The position numbers and the translations under genes are program-made. The notes beneath the pieces were generated by a model that worked only from the letters and a program-made list of their open reading frames with translations, was not told the origin of the DNA and did no database searches. Below are positions 10,100-22,130 of a stretch of DNA of 64,000 nt, piece after piece (positions within the stretch are counted from its first letter, which is position 1; every line of letters starts with the position of its first letter). Source of the stretch: Agrypnia vestita (lineage: Eukaryota > Arthropoda > Insecta > Trichoptera > Phryganeidae). The stretch is from positions 1 through 64,000 of the forward strand of contig JADDOH010004048.1 in the NCBI GenBank assembly GCA_016648135.1, written 5' to 3'.

Positions 10100-13000
10100 C
10101 TGGAAGGGGTGAAGAATAAATTATTAAAAACCAACATCACCTTGAATACCTCCTTCCATTTAAGAAAGACAATTGAATTAGTATGTGTAAGCCGTGCGTA
10201 CGAGGCACATTTTTTGTTGTATTGGTACCCGTAAACGCATCAACACCAACACAACGAAACAATGTGCGTCGTACGCGCGGCTTACACATACTATTTCGAT
10301 TGTCTTTCTTAAATGGAAAGAAGACTAACTGAATAGTGACGTACACTCGCGATACACAAGAGCGAGAGAGCATATTATAAGAATGGATATACCAAGAACT
10401 GATAGAGAACGGCTTGGATTCCTTTATACAGCCGCTGAGTTCTATAATGAAGAAGAAAAATAATGTATGTTTCTTCAAGAAGAAACTCAAAGAACTTGTA
10501 TAGGAGAGAAAATAGTCCGTAATTCAAAGAATTTGATGATAAGTGACTCCAAAAATTGGATTTTTTTCAATATTTCCGACTTATTTGTCTACAATTTAAA
10601 GTTGTTAAGTGTTAAATTTATTGTGTATAGTTCTTCTGTACTACACTTATTACGTAAATATGTAAAGTTTTTGGTAGCCCTTTATACCAGCATGCTTTTG
10701 CTGCCCAGTTTTTTTTGTTTTCTTGTTTTTTATTATATTTGTATATTTATTCGTATTTAAAATAAAATTGAAATTCAACGAAAGAGGAAGAAAAAGAAAA
10801 TAAATTAAAAGAAATAATGGTAATTGTACGTATGTATTTGATTGTCTTTAATCCACCGCTTACCGTGATAAGTATCAGTAAGCAAACGAGGTATCAAGTT
10901 TTATAACCGTAAGAAATTGGCTGTTTTTAAGCGACCCACCTAACCTATGTAATTAATAAACATTTATTTTTGTATAATTATCAGTAATTTTAAATATTAC
11001 TAATCATGGGTAATATGGAGTATGGAGCACTCATCAAATTTGAGAAACCCATATTCAACGGTCCACCAAAAATTGTATATACAAGATAAAAGTACCGTCA
11101 GTTTTGACGGGTTACAGCTAGTTAACAAATAGTTCTCGTGATAAATCCTATGGTTAACTTACAGCATTTAGGAGTTCAGGATTAAATCCACACAGCAGGA
11201 AGAGTATGTTACTGCAGACAGGCTGGAACACAGAACTATCCTTGCACAAGAGGTCTCCGGCCAGCGTCATCAGGTGAGTACTCGGCAGAAACTCATTTAC
11301 TCCAATAAGTGACGTCAAAAACTAAAAGTACATTAAATGCACATATATTAATTTGGTTTTCTTCATCAATATACTAAAATAATTTAAATGCATGGAAAAA
11401 ATAAGCGGAATTTTCATTTTTCTAAAAAAAATATTTTACATCAACATTAATTTTATCCTTCATCTATTTATTCATTTATTAATTAATTTATTTATTGAGA
11501 GTATTCACAAGTTCACAGTACAATTTATTGAAGAAACATCTTGAAATATCCTACTGGAGCTCAATTATGAACGACTCAATATATCAATGTAATTTCAGAT
11601 CTTAACGCTAATCTAACCAATTATATAAGAAATAAAACAAGAGAGAAGTGAAATAAACAAAGTATGACAACAGCAATAAACAAAGTATGAAAACAGTAAT
11701 AAAAGCAATAAATCAAGAGGAAATCGAAATAAACAAAAATAGCAAAATAATTTTGTGATGACATTATTAATATAATCAATAAAATAAACTTAGTTTTTAC
11801 CACTTTTTTAATATTGAAAATATCAACATGTGTCAAGACCTATGATGGCCCCTTCGTCAGGATACAATATGTATACAATTGTATCCCGACGAAGTGGCCA
11901 TAGGCCTAGAAACATGTTGATATTTTCAATATAAAAAAGTGGTGAAAAGTAAGTTTATTTTATTAATTATATTAATTTTATCCCCTTCAAAGTAGTCCCC
12001 ATCATTGTTATGGTCAGAAACTTTAAAATTTTTGTTCATTTGTTTCAACGCGTAAAAATCGCCGAGATTTATCACAACCACAGTTTCGAGAGGTGCAGTC
12101 CCTCTCATCATCAGGTGTAGTGGGGAGAATTTTTTTGGGCTATAACGGGAAGATGTCAGGATTGGAGAGAATAGATCGGAGACAATAGGAATCTGATGTT
12201 GTTTATGATATTTTCTCCGAAATTAAGCTTTTTTTGGAATCCGGAGGTTTCCAAACTATTCATTAACAATCCATTATAAGTAGCCGAGTGGAGTAGTTAC
12301 GCGTAAAGGTGGTTCCTCATAACCACCACGAGTTACCCTTTCGACAGCTAACAATAAAGTAAGCATCCAATATGTATAATATACTTCATGGAGAAGTGCA
12401 TTAACAGCAAAAATGGCGACAATTAGACGAATACAACACGCGATATTAAAAAATTCCATCTATTTTTTGATCAATTAATTATATCAATTTCAAGCACAAT
12501 TCCAATTAAATACTTTGTTGCAATTATCGAAGCAAAAGACTGCACAAGAACATCCAGTCTTTATTGATGATGTAGGTATATTTATTGTGACCTTGGTTTA
12601 AAACAAAAATAAATTAAAATAAATTATTAAACCACATATATGTAGGATGTAACAGAGCTAGTCCATAATACATTACAAGTAGATTCCTGCTTCGATTAAG
12701 TCGAAAATGTTCTAGCTACCATGGAGATATGCGACAGTAAAGTTAGCTTTTATTTTTTCTTCTTCAAATACAGCAAATTTATTTTGTGGTAACATAATTA
12801 TAATTGATATAAATTAACTTTGTTAAAACCACTTATTTATTGAAAAAATTCAATTTTGAATTTTTTTCAATAAATAAGTGGTTTTAACAAAGGTAATTTA
12901 TATCAATTTTAACTTTTATTTTTCAATATTTCTGACTTATTTTTTGTAAAACGCTGGACTATCATTATAGTAACATAGATTGACTATGAAAAATTCATTC

Positions 13001-16000
13001 TCTCTAATTCAAGTCAAATAAAATGTTCAAAACCTTCCAATTCTAATTGGAATTTTTGTAGGTTTTTTTTTAAATCATTTTATTTAACTTGTATTCAAAC
13101 GAATGAATTTTCCGTAAACGATAGTTAGTAATGATGGTTCAACGTTTTGTAAAAAATATGTCAGATAGTATGAAAAGCCACTGGCCTACGAGGGTCGAGG
13201 GATTTTACACTGAGCCCCGAATTCAGAGTCAATACATGATTTAAAGGTTAAGGTGCGCCTTGAAAGTGTTGTTTTTAGTACAAAATAACACTTTTAACGC
13301 GTACCTTAACCTTTAAATCATCTAACTATTGACTCTGAATTCGGGCCTGAGACTCAACGCGCACGCAAACCTTACCATAAATAACTACAACATGGTACGG
13401 TATCGGTAACGTCTATATCTATACTAATATTACAAAGAGGAAAGATTTGATTGTGTGTTTGAATTGAAAAGGCTCCGAAACTACTGGACCGATTTGAAAA
13501 ATTCTTTCACATTCAGAATCCTATATTATCCCTGATGAACATAGACTATAGAATATTTTCAAAAATGTTAAGGATCCGTATGAAAACTTCGATAATGTAA
13601 CCCAACGTGTGAAAAAATTACGAAAAAAAAACCTTATATTGCGTACGCTGCGGAAATTATTGCTAATAGAGCAAAGTAATTTACTACAGTTTTATAGAGG
13701 ACATTAATATCTACAAAAAAGTCTGTGACACCATATATCTAAGTATTACAGTTATGTTACAATAACTTTTGTTAACATTAGATGGAAACATTGTTTTTTA
13801 GAGAACAGCGGACCCTTTGTTTTCCCTCACAAACTTATTTTTTACTTAATACTTAACCCGTGCAACGCCGTGTACGACCAGCTAGCTTTATTATAAATCG
13901 GTATCAGTATGTTGGTACCGTACCGGCAGAAGTGCGTATCGCTGCATCCCTAATTTAAATAATACATACCTCTGCAGTATTTCCAAGGGGTGATAGAAGC
14001 CGAACCAACGGACTCTTCAAGTGTGACATGTACGCAATCGGCGCTAGGGCGTGCATGGACTTAATCTTGCTGTTGTACTCCTTTCTTGTAGACGCCATCA
14101 CGAAGAAGGACGTGGTCCCCTGGGAGTGACCGGCGTAATGCAGTTTCTTTTCGCCGGTTTTAGCCAGGACGTAGTCAATCATGGCCGGAAGATCATAATA
14201 ACCGATTTCATTCCAGCTGAACTTCCAGAACTTGGAGTCCTTGCTGGGATTGAGTGAGACATGTTTGCGGGAATAATGGTTTCCACGAGCATTTCCCATC
14301 CAAACATCAAAACCTTCGTCAGCCAGGTAGTAACCTGTAACAAACAAAATAAATCTAAGGACATTGTTTAAAAACTGCCAAAACATTAAACAAGTGATAA
14401 AACTAACTTGACCAGGTTTTTAAATGGGATCAATTTTTTTATTCATGGCCGAAATCAGAACCAATTTTTGTGAAAGGGTACCGAAATACCGCATTTTATT
14501 ATTGTCTATTGCTAAAAAAAGTCGTAGCTTTAAGAACAACCTATTTAATTTACATTAATACAAATATTAGCTTTACATATGTATTTTTAAACACATGCTT
14601 CATGGCAATATGTATTGAGGATATTGGAGGGTGGATGTCTTTGAATAGATTGCCGCTGAATTCTGAAAAAAAAAACAAATAATGTAACAGCAAAATCAAG
14701 AAGAGTACAACTTCTGAATAACATGCCGATGACGGGCATTATAATTAAACCCTCATCATAGGTAAAGCTCCTGAGAATCGACACAGCGGAAGCTCTAACC
14801 CTTCACATTATCCATCAGATTAACAAAGCTGTCAGCGCTGTCTTCTATGGTTCAGACAGATCAAGTCTCTAAGATAATGCCCTCCCCCGGACGCAGCAAA
14901 GTCACTGATTAGTGCGTACGTCATCTCACGGCTGGACCACTGTAACTCAATATATACAGGACAGCCTAGAACTCAGATCCGACAGACTTCAGTCAGTGAT
15001 GAATGGCCCGGCGAGACTCATATTTAAGGCATCAAAATTTTCGCGGCTATCCTTAATACTTAATACTTAACATTGGCTTCGCCGGCCGGAGCGTATAAAT
15101 TTCAAACTCTCTCTGATGGTGTAAAAAAGTCTTCAAAGAAATGCACCACTATATTTGATGAACCTCTGTATTACGGGCAATATCACTGGAAGGCGGCTCA
15201 CACTAAATTAAACAAGATGGCAGTACCAAGGAGACCTGGAGCCACCAAGTTTGCGGAACGTGCTATCAGCATTGCCGGTCCAGCTATGTAGAATCAGCTG
15301 CCTCCAGTGTTGCGATTGTAAGTCAAGGATCTTTCAAGAAGAGGCTAAAAACTCACTTCTTCAAGATGTCACATCTGTAAAGCGCCCTTGAGGCGTCTTT
15401 CGTGCAAAAACGGCGCTATAAGAATTATCATAAACATAAAAATACACCTACCTTTCTTACTTTCCTTTCGCTCGAAATGTCCAAACCACTCGAGTGACAC
15501 TTTTTAATACTATTCACTAATGCTTAGATCAGCTTTATTTTTTTATCCAAAATTGTTCATTCTTTAATCAAACAAAATAATTTCGTTATCTGTCCGTCCG
15601 TCCGTCCGACTGTCTATCTGTCTGTCCCCGTAACTTCGTGTAACGTCCGTAATTTCGTTTGAATTCACGACTAAAATAACTAAATTAAACGGCCGGAGAC
15701 GGGGCTTGAAACCCGGGCCACCAAACGTGAACCTACCGTTCAATGTTGTTGTTATGCAATGCATATTGCTACGGCCGCCTCCCCATGGAGCGCCAAAAAG
15801 ATGTTATAAATATATACTAGGGCTTAGCAAAGACGTGGGTTGCAGTTAGTCTATCATATGGATTTGCCACACATACTAAGTGGTCTCATTTCCACTGCAT
15901 TCAGTTTTCTTTCGTTTCCCTTCTACCAGCTACAGGTTATACAATCATGTATCAGAATTCTATTACGTCCCGCCATTCGTTATGTGCATACAATGATAGC

Positions 16001-19000
16001 TGTTAAAATATTAGGTTCTACCAACAATTCAACATGCAAGTGCGATTGTGTCAGTGATGGCATAAGTAAGCAGGTAAAGTCTTCGAGTGTACGAATTAGG
16101 ATCATGCTATACTTGAAATAGTGCATTTTCTTACCCAGGCCGCTGTGCGGTCCCATGTTGACCCAGTCCGCTGAAGAACTGAGAAGTCCGTGCATCAGGA
16201 AGGCGACAGGCTTGTTCCTTGGTCCTCCTTTACCTCCTGAGATCCTATGAACCGTGAGAAGATATCCATCCTCAGTCTGTACTTCGTGTGTTTCGATTGG
16301 GTAACCATACTTCGTAACCAAACCTACCTGAAATATAAATTATTGCACCAAGTTAAGTCCATTTTCAAGATATATTGAGGATTTCTCATACTTTTATTAA
16401 TATGGGAAAGGTATGGAAGTCTTTTCTTGCAATATTCTTTATATTATATCTTGATTAATGATATCGTCCAGGGGCTAAAATCCAGTATTACATTCACGGT
16501 AATGACATAACGACAAACAAATTTTCATTTTTGTGATGATAGAATTTTAAATAAATTAATAATTACTGACGAAATCATTAAATATTCTCTTTCAAAAATT
16601 CTTAAAAACTTACACGATCAAATCGATAGACGAAAATAGTGCACATAATTTTTCGCAAATCATAACAAAAAATACATAGGTTAGGTTAGATTAGATTAAG
16701 CCAAAAAATATGCCCTTAGCTATAAGATCCCGCCCCCTTTTTACTCCCATCCTTTTAACTCGTAGCGTCTGCTTGTCTGACGAAAAAAAATTGGATCGAT
16801 TTTTAACCGTTTTCCCGTGATCCAATCATGCTGAATCTTTGCAGGCAGACTCATGGCGACGATAAAAATGATCTAACAAATTTTCGTTTAAAAAAATTAA
16901 TAATTATAGTATAATTTTTGATTTTTAGAAATTTTAACGATTTATATATTGTTTGATTTTCGAGCCCGACGCGTGGAGTAGTTGCTAAACCTGTTTCAAT
17001 GAGAAAGGGAGTATAAAAAAAACTTGTTTTATATAGGTTAGTTTTTTACTCCCTTTCTTTTAACTCATAGCGTCTGCTTGTCTGCCGAACAACTTTGGAT
17101 CGATTTTTAACTCTTTTCCCGTGATCCAATCGAGCTGAAACTTTGCATGCAGACTTATGGCGGCGATCTAACAAATTTTCGTTTAAAAAAATTTAGTAAT
17201 TATAGTATAGTTTTGGATTTTTCGAAATTTTAACGATTTATATATTAAATTTAGTTAAATTTTCGAGTCCGACGCGTGGAGTAGGTGCGAAACCTGTTTC
17301 AATGAGAAAGGGAGTATAATAAAAACTTGGTTTTTATGGGTTAGTTTTTTTTAGGTAAGTAAGCTTTTTAATTAACTAGATTTGCCAGCGACTTCGTTCT
17401 CGTAGACTTGGATTTCAACCCAAAGAAACCTATTATTGCTTTTCCAGACAATAATCTATCTCTGTGCCAAATTTCATCCAGATCGTTCTGGGGTGATTGA
17501 GTTACAAACATCTATCCATCCATCTAAACTTTCATATTCATAAATATTAAATAAGTAGGATTTAAATAAGAAATGAGAAAGTGAAAAGAAATTTAATTTA
17601 AAATGAAATCTAGACAAAATATTGATTTATAAGTAAATAGGTAACGTGTGAATGGTTCACGTATTTTCTTCTCTGGAAAAGAAACCACATCAAGTATCAA
17701 CAATATGCTTTAATAAAATAAAATAATCAGTTTTAATATACTATTTTTAATATACTATTTTAATATACTATATAAAAACTATCCAGAACTACGTTGTGCC
17801 GCTTAATTAATTTAAAAAACAGAGTAAATAAACAATTACACGTGTTTTCGTGATGGCGATCTGACCTGTTCATCGGGCAAAGGCGCGCGAAATTCGGCTT
17901 CGGCACATATTTAAACCAAACATTCGGCCGAATTCGACATTCGGTGCAACACTAGTAGGTATGTCGTCAAGAGGCCTAAACTTCCACAAAAATTTGCAAA
18001 AATTCAGTATTTTGCATCAGAATATGCATCTCAGGTGTGGAATCCAGGTTATGTAGTACACGAAAATAGAATTGAAAGCGTCCAAAACAGATTCCTAAGA
18101 TACCTAGACCTCCGTTCATTTAGATCTCATATAAGCAATGAAGACTCTGCGAAGTTTTTTAACATGCAGACCCTAAATCGTCGAAGAAACATAGCTGACG
18201 CGGTGATGCTATTCAAAATAACACACAATCTAGTTGATAGTCCGGAACTTCTTCAACGAATATCTTACCACATCCCAACTCGCAATAACAGACATTCACC
18301 TACTTTTCATCTCCCCTTTTGTAAGACCAACTCAAAACAAAACTCCTTTATGTACAGATCCACAAATTCATTTAACACAAACTATTACCACATTGACATT
18401 TTCAACGCAACAATAAGAAACATAAAACAAACAATATCTACACTACCGCACCCAAACTAATTTGTACATTATATCTTCCCTTCTACTCCCGTCCCACATT
18501 CCCCTCCACCCTCTCCATTCGCTATTAATGTATGTTAAAGTAAATTTTTAAATTCAGTGGAAAATTTTTAAGATTGTTTTAAAATAAATAAATAAATAAA
18601 CACACAAATACACACACTCACACAAACTCACTATTGGACATGTTTTTTCTTATTTTTTTATCGATTGTATATATGTGTTTTCTTGTAATTGGCCCAAAAC
18701 TCTGTACATCAATTATTGTTTTTTTTCAAGATTGATTAATTATATTGCTGTAAGAAAACCAATACATCAAAATAAAATAAAAAAATAAAAATCAGTTGTC
18801 AATTATTGCATTTAAAAAATATTGATTATACGTCTCTATATTAGTGGGTATTGGCGATTTTTTTTTGCCATCGCCTAAAGTAATATGATGGGTTCTGTTC
18901 TTATTGCGAGGATCGCAAACTATCTGGTGGTCAAACTTAGAGAAGGAATTGAAGGATTACCTTAGACAGGAGACCATCAAAGACATATCATGATACCCAT

Positions 19001-21041
19001 TACGTACAAGGAGAATCGGTCCCAAGTATTATTATTATATTACTATAAATAACAGTACATAAAACGGGATCAGATTATAAATTTTACTAACTTACACAGA
19101 AAGCCGAATATTTTATTTACTACAATATTTTATATTATTCCGATTGAAAGTACTATGGTTAATCTAATCTGAATATAATAATTTCGTTGTCTGTCTGTCC
19201 CGTAATTCCTTAACTTCCTGTAATTCATTGCTAAAAAACGAAATCATACGGCTGGAGAGAGGTCGAACCTCTAACGCGCGGACGGCAGCGCGGCGACTAG
19301 ACGACATAGACGACGCTTCTCTGTGGCCTGTCAAAAATATGCTGTATGTGGGGTAAAAAAGCAAAGGCAGCAATATCCAAAACAAAAATAATGCAGTCAT
19401 CGAGGATTACTAATTTATAATGTACTGAGTTCAAGATTTTAAAGGAAACATATCCTATAAATGTATATTAAACATGATTTTTAGAAGGTATAAATACTTA
19501 AAATCTAGAATTCAATACATTTAAAATTAGTTATCCTCGGTGACCGCATTAAAAACATTTTATTTAATTTATTGGATAAAGCTGCATTTGCTTTTATACC
19601 CCACATATATACTACACGCGGCTTGGCTAAGATACGAACCATTAATTTACGCCTCCTACGTTTGACAGGCTTTTTATTATGTATAAATAAATAATAGTTA
19701 AATTATAATCCGCGATTATATTTTATTATAATACTAAAATCGCAAATTCGCATCTGACAATATTCACTATCACTAGATTAGTCTAAATTCTAATTATTTT
19801 CCCAAGTATATATTAGATAAGTATCAAAAAGACATACGTATAATTATGATTATGTTAATTATTATTTTTTACATATTATCTGTCTCGTGATTCTGAATAA
19901 TTAAAATATATAATTTTGCTTTTGTGCAGCAACAAAGATAAGTAAGTACCTATCTATTTTTTACACAGAAAAATTTATTTATTTATCATTTATGATAAAA
20001 AATCTAATGATTGTGCATTTGTGCAACGAATCACATTTAATTATACCTACGTATTTTTATAGATATCACAGATATTGTAGCAAAAGCTCAGTGCAAGCTA
20101 AGAAATATTACATATATTTTTTTTTTAATCTATTTTCTTTACATTTTTTAAACATCACTAGACTCACAAAACGTCTTAAAAGACTCTTTGTCTGCGGGTT
20201 ATTTTCACAATTAATGTTCAATGTTACTACATTTCATTCATTGTATAACCAAAAGAGAAAAAAAGACATTGTAAGCACATTTATAATATAAATAATACTA
20301 TTCTAAATATAGCAAACTAATAATTCATGATCATTACAGTAATAATACACATCAAATTAATTCATCGATAACTTATATCGTTTGATGTCAACTTTCTGAA
20401 TTCTGGGAAGACTTGTGGGAAAGGCATATTTTGTAGTTTGTTCAAAAGTATGGGAACTAAATATTCAAGTGTCCTCAGTCCATATTTATTTGTTATTCTT
20501 GGAACAATTAAAGTCTGATTTGTAGCGCATCTTATGTTTATACCTTTTAGTATATTTCATTATAGTGATTTTCTTTTATCAGCAGAAATACAATAAACCC
20601 ATGAACTGGCAAAATATTGACGGATGAATACACAAATTTAATATTTTGTCTTTGTTCAAAAACATGTGGGTTTACGATTCTTTTCAGGTAGTAAATTATA
20701 TTCGGCCGTATTCTGAAAACAGCAATGTTGGGATCTTTAGATTGTTATCCCAACACTTAATAGACGAAAATAAAAATAAAAAAAATTCGGATCATTTTGA
20801 AAAATTAGTCTGGGGTATTCGTGTAAAAAGTATCATATTTGAACCTTATCTGTGAAATTCGAACGAATTATTTTTCCATGAGGAATAAGCTTTTACTTAC
20901 GACATCCAGTAATGCATCCTCTATGACAGCCGGGCTGATCGAGCTTCTGTCCTCGCTGGCCAGGAACTGTTCTCCACCAGAAATCCTGCCCCCGCACACA
21001 AAGGTGACTGCTGCCAGGAGTACTACACCCTTAAGCATCAT
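9719..21041 (-). CDS. Lipase B, complete AB-hydrolase acid lipase (412 aa, 5 exons)
   Basis: Exons 20901-21041, 16135-16327, 13970-14334, 11163-11321 and 9719-10099 join in frame (1239 nt). Residues 1-18 form a signal peptide. The N-terminal lipase segment (KYGYPIETHEVQTEDGY) begins near residue 51 and HGLLSSSADW follows. The nucleophile elbow GHSQG puts Ser at about 182, Asp of ANDW at about 356 and His of FNHLDF at about 387, the order known for gastric and lysosomal acid lipases. Length is normal for the family. The likely role is hydrolysis of triacylglycerol or sterol esters after secretion. All introns have GT-AG ends. The start is the ATG at 21041, because the upstream in-frame codon is GTG, at the transcription start. 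An AATAAA on the minus strand overlaps the stop region (9715-9720). Confidence 0.92.
10151..10322. mobile_element. Foldback MITE, TTTAAGAAAGACAAT family, copy 1
   Basis: Long inverted arms (CCATTTAAGAAAGACAATTG on the left, its inverse on the right) around GTGTAAGCCGTGCGTACGAG. In lipase B intron 4, about 50 bp from exon 5. Copies 2 and 3 are at 29351-29523 and 47551-47730. Confidence 0.75.
11163..11321 (-). CDS. Lipase B exon 4 (cap region)
   Basis: 159 bp (53 codons, phase 0 on both sides), TTTTAG acceptor, GTAAGT donor. Translates to LTSLIGVNEFLPST...DLLCKDSSVFQPVC...CGFNPELLNA. It has three Cys in the cap. Confidence 0.9.
11821..11864 (-). ncRNA. Hammerhead-like motif H1 (core mutated)
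   Basis: Minus strand: stem I TATC/GATA, core CTGACGA, a degenerate stem II, then GACAC where GAAAC is expected, and palindromic ACATGT. Probably inactive. Confidence 0.5.
11882..11922 (+). ncRNA. Hammerhead-like motif H2 (one core change)
   Basis: Stem I TATC (11882-11885) pairs with GATA (11919-11922). Core CCGACGA (expected CTGANGA), stem II with GGCC/GGCC, GAAA, palindromic stem III ACATGT, cleavage-site base T at 11918. Confidence 0.55.
12073..12117 (-). ncRNA. Hammerhead-like motif H3 (intact core, hairpin stem III)
   Basis: Minus strand: CAC, CTGATGA, one extra T, stem II GAGAGG/CCTCTC with a 7-nt loop, GAAA, stem III AC-TGTG-GT, cleavage-site T, then GTG pairing with CAC. Unlike the other copies, stem III can close within one molecule. 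It lies about 95 bp beyond the inverted-repeat element holding H1 and H2. Confidence 0.55.
12655..13165. mobile_element. Large palindromic MITE, copy 1, carrying a nested inverted-repeat insertion
   Basis: Arms match those at 36139-36621 (central AAAATTCATTC and GAATGAATTTT, outer CTTATTTTTTGTAAAACG). The left arm is split by a foldback insertion at about 12775-12910. Lipase B intron 3. Confidence 0.6.
12799..12910. repeat. Near-perfect 55-bp inverted repeat
   Basis: Arms around 12854 are almost exactly complementary (AATAAATAAGTGGTTTTAAC and its inverse). The upstream TTTTGTGGTAACAT resembles sequence flanking the hammerhead elements at 11.75, 34.2 and 45.4 kb, so this is probably a ribozyme-less member of that family. 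Confidence 0.65.
13212..13350. mobile_element. Foldback MITE with GAATTCAGAGTCAATA arms
   Basis: Inverted arms of about 55 bp (GAATTCAGAGTCAATA and TATTGACTCTGAATTC, then TTTAAAGGTTAAGGT and its inverse) with a short spacer. No coding content. Confidence 0.65.
13418..13885 (+). mobile_element. Non-autonomous Helitron, copy 1
   Basis: Begins TCTATACTAATATTA after A, contains CTCCGAAACTACTGGACCGA, and ends GTGCAACGCCGTGTACGACC then CTAG. A same-length copy lies inverted at 57009-57473. In lipase B intron 3, 85 bp from exon 3. Confidence 0.75.
13970..14334 (-). CDS. Lipase B exon 3 (catalytic Ser)
   Basis: 365 bp from a TTACAG acceptor to a GTATGT donor. Contains DVWMGNARGN, YYDLPAMIDY and GHSQGTTSFF (catalytic Ser). 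Confidence 0.92.
14780..15430 (+). pseudogene. L2/CR1-like LINE 3' end, degraded
   Basis: In several frames it encodes YVISRLDHCNS, AISIAGPAM, NQLPPVLR and SFKKRLKTHFF, the conserved tail of L2/CR1-type ORF2, ending in CGCCCTTGAGGCG-type 3' sequence. It lies in lipase B intron 2 on the opposite strand. Confidence 0.65.
15571..15790 (-). mobile_element. tRNA-derived SINE, family 2, copy 1
   Basis: On the minus strand a B-box-like GGGTTTCAAGCCC is followed by GACAGACAGA and a run of GGAC repeats. It shares the AACGAAATTATT tail with 19170-19335. No valid tRNA fold expected. Confidence 0.5.
16135..16327 (-). CDS. Lipase B exon 2 (N-terminal lipase segment)
   Basis: 64 codons plus 1 nt. TTTCAG acceptor and GTAAG donor. 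Holds TEDGYLLTVHRI and HGLLSSSADW. Confidence 0.9.
16741..17342. repeat. Tandem pair of a 300-bp TACTCCCTTTCT repeat
   Basis: Two units (16741-17041 and 17046-17342) share most of their sequence: TTTTAACTCRTAGCGTCTGC near the start, GACGCGTGGAGTAG near the end. Each ends GAGAAAGGGAGTATA, an inverse of the start. Another copy is at 44675-45060, and a solo end at 57728-57765. Confidence 0.7.
17376..17560 (-). mobile_element. Short Helitron-like element
   Basis: Minus strand starts TCCTACTTAT and ends with CTAG after GAACGAAGTCGCTGGCAAAT. Contains CAAATTTCATCCAGATCGTT on the plus strand, a common Helitron interior. Lipase B intron 1. Confidence 0.55.
18000..18600 (+). pseudogene. Jockey/CR1-type LINE ORF2 C-terminus with A-rich tail
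   Basis: 141 codons open from 18035, including NRIESVQNRFLRYLDLRS and DAVMLFKITHNLVDSPELL, the end of a LINE ORF2. It then runs into an untranslated region and AAATAAATAAATAAA. 5'-truncated. A more decayed sister copy is at 63245-63540. Lies in lipase B intron 1, opposite strand. Confidence 0.75.
19170..19335 (-). mobile_element. tRNA-derived SINE, family 2, copy 2
   Basis: Minus strand has the B box AGAGGTTCGACCTCTC preceded by CTAGTCGCCGCGCTGCCGTC and followed by GGGACAGACAGACAACGAAA, as in the copy near 15.6 kb. Confidence 0.55.
20901..21041 (-). CDS. Lipase B exon 1 (signal peptide)
   Basis: 47 codons, from ATG-ATG to ...DALLDV before GTAAGT. Nearly identical to lipase A exon 1 through the signal peptide, also in the 5' leader. 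Confidence 0.88.
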
Positions 21042-21060
21042 TTTGTCGGAGAAACCTTTC

Positions 21061-21094
21061 ACTGACGAAATAATTCATTTTGCAACCTTTTATA
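21061..21094 (-). promoter_or_regulatory. Lipase B core promoter: TATA box and TCAGT initiator
   Basis: TATAAAAG at 21094-21087 and TCAGT at 21065-21061 (A at 21063), 31 bp apart. The 5' leader is about 22 nt. Confidence 0.85.
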
Positions 21095-21881
21095 CAGCAA
21101 AATGAGGTTGATAAGACATTCCAATATGTCAAATGTCATTAAGATAAATTGGATTTTCGATACATCAAATTGCATTTTCTTAAAGATTAAAAAGAAAAAA
21201 TGCAAGTAACGGCTACGTACTTAATAACTGTACAATAACATATTATGTAAGTTTTGTGATCTATTTATATACGAGGTGTATTTAAAAAACTAATCCTTTG
21301 GTCGGCAGAAACACATCTGACGAGCATAAAAGCAAATGCAGCAATATCCCAGTGAGTTTTTAAGATAAATAAAAAAAACCTGTCACTACTCAAGGATATT
21401 TCCCTGGAATGTATGAAACCTACATATTATTGGCAATAAGTTTTTAAAAACACTTTCCACCTTAGTTTTTCTTTTATATACGGGCAGAAATAAATAAATA
21501 TTTGACTTCTCAATACAAATATGGCCGTGTTTGCTGCCAACTAGAGGACATTGCTATGTAAATAAAAAAATGAATAATTATAATTACCGTATTTTTTAAA
21601 TATTTTATAATTGTTTCGAAATTCACAACACCCGTAATAATTTTAATAAACAAGTCAAACTGAAATGAACAAGTAATGAAAAAGTCAAAAAGAAATGATT
21701 AATTCATGTTTATGTATTGTATTTTGGTGGTCTGTGCGGAGTACCTATTCAAAAATACATCTCGATATGTTTTACAGAAATACAGATTTATTTTAATAAA
21801 TTCACGTTTTGTTAATTTGGTCCTAGAGAAAAGGGTAAAACCACACTTTCACACGCATGCGAAATCTACCATATTCGCTTT

Positions 21882-22130
21882 ATGACCAGTGAGTACCAGA
21901 AGAGATTTATTATATCGAGGGTTTATGCAGGAAATGCTGTTACGAAAAAAAAAATTAAACTTATGATATACAAATTAGGTACACATGATGCGATTGCCAA
22001 ACTAACTACATTAATCATGTCGTCACTGGACTCAAATAAGAAATGTATCTGGAGATTTATAGACTACGGAAAGCCTTCGATAGTATTTCGCACAACATAC
22101 TTCTGGAATATTATTATTGTACCTAATTAA
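21882..22130 (+). pseudogene. LINE reverse transcriptase fragment
   Basis: GTHDAIAKLTTLIMSSLDSN, followed by a degenerate RT block (FIDYGKPSIVF), matches the start of a LINE RT domain where a DAL..L motif precedes the first catalytic Asp. Short and isolated. Confidence 0.5.

Larger units (their letters stand above)
11767..11979. mobile_element. Inverted-repeat element with paired hammerhead motifs
   Basis: Two arms of about 100 bp, inverted and nearly complementary (ends TAATATAATYAATAAAATAAA), meet near 11873. Each arm carries one hammerhead-like motif reading outward. The layout resembles tail-to-tail Penelope-like element termini. Lies in lipase B intron 3. Confidence 0.6.

Noticed and set aside
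9614..10234. 206-codon plus-strand reading frame
   Set aside because: It is the opposite strand of lipase B exon 5; the GC-rich exon keeps antisense frames open. The same applies at 28410-28889 over lipase C exon 5.
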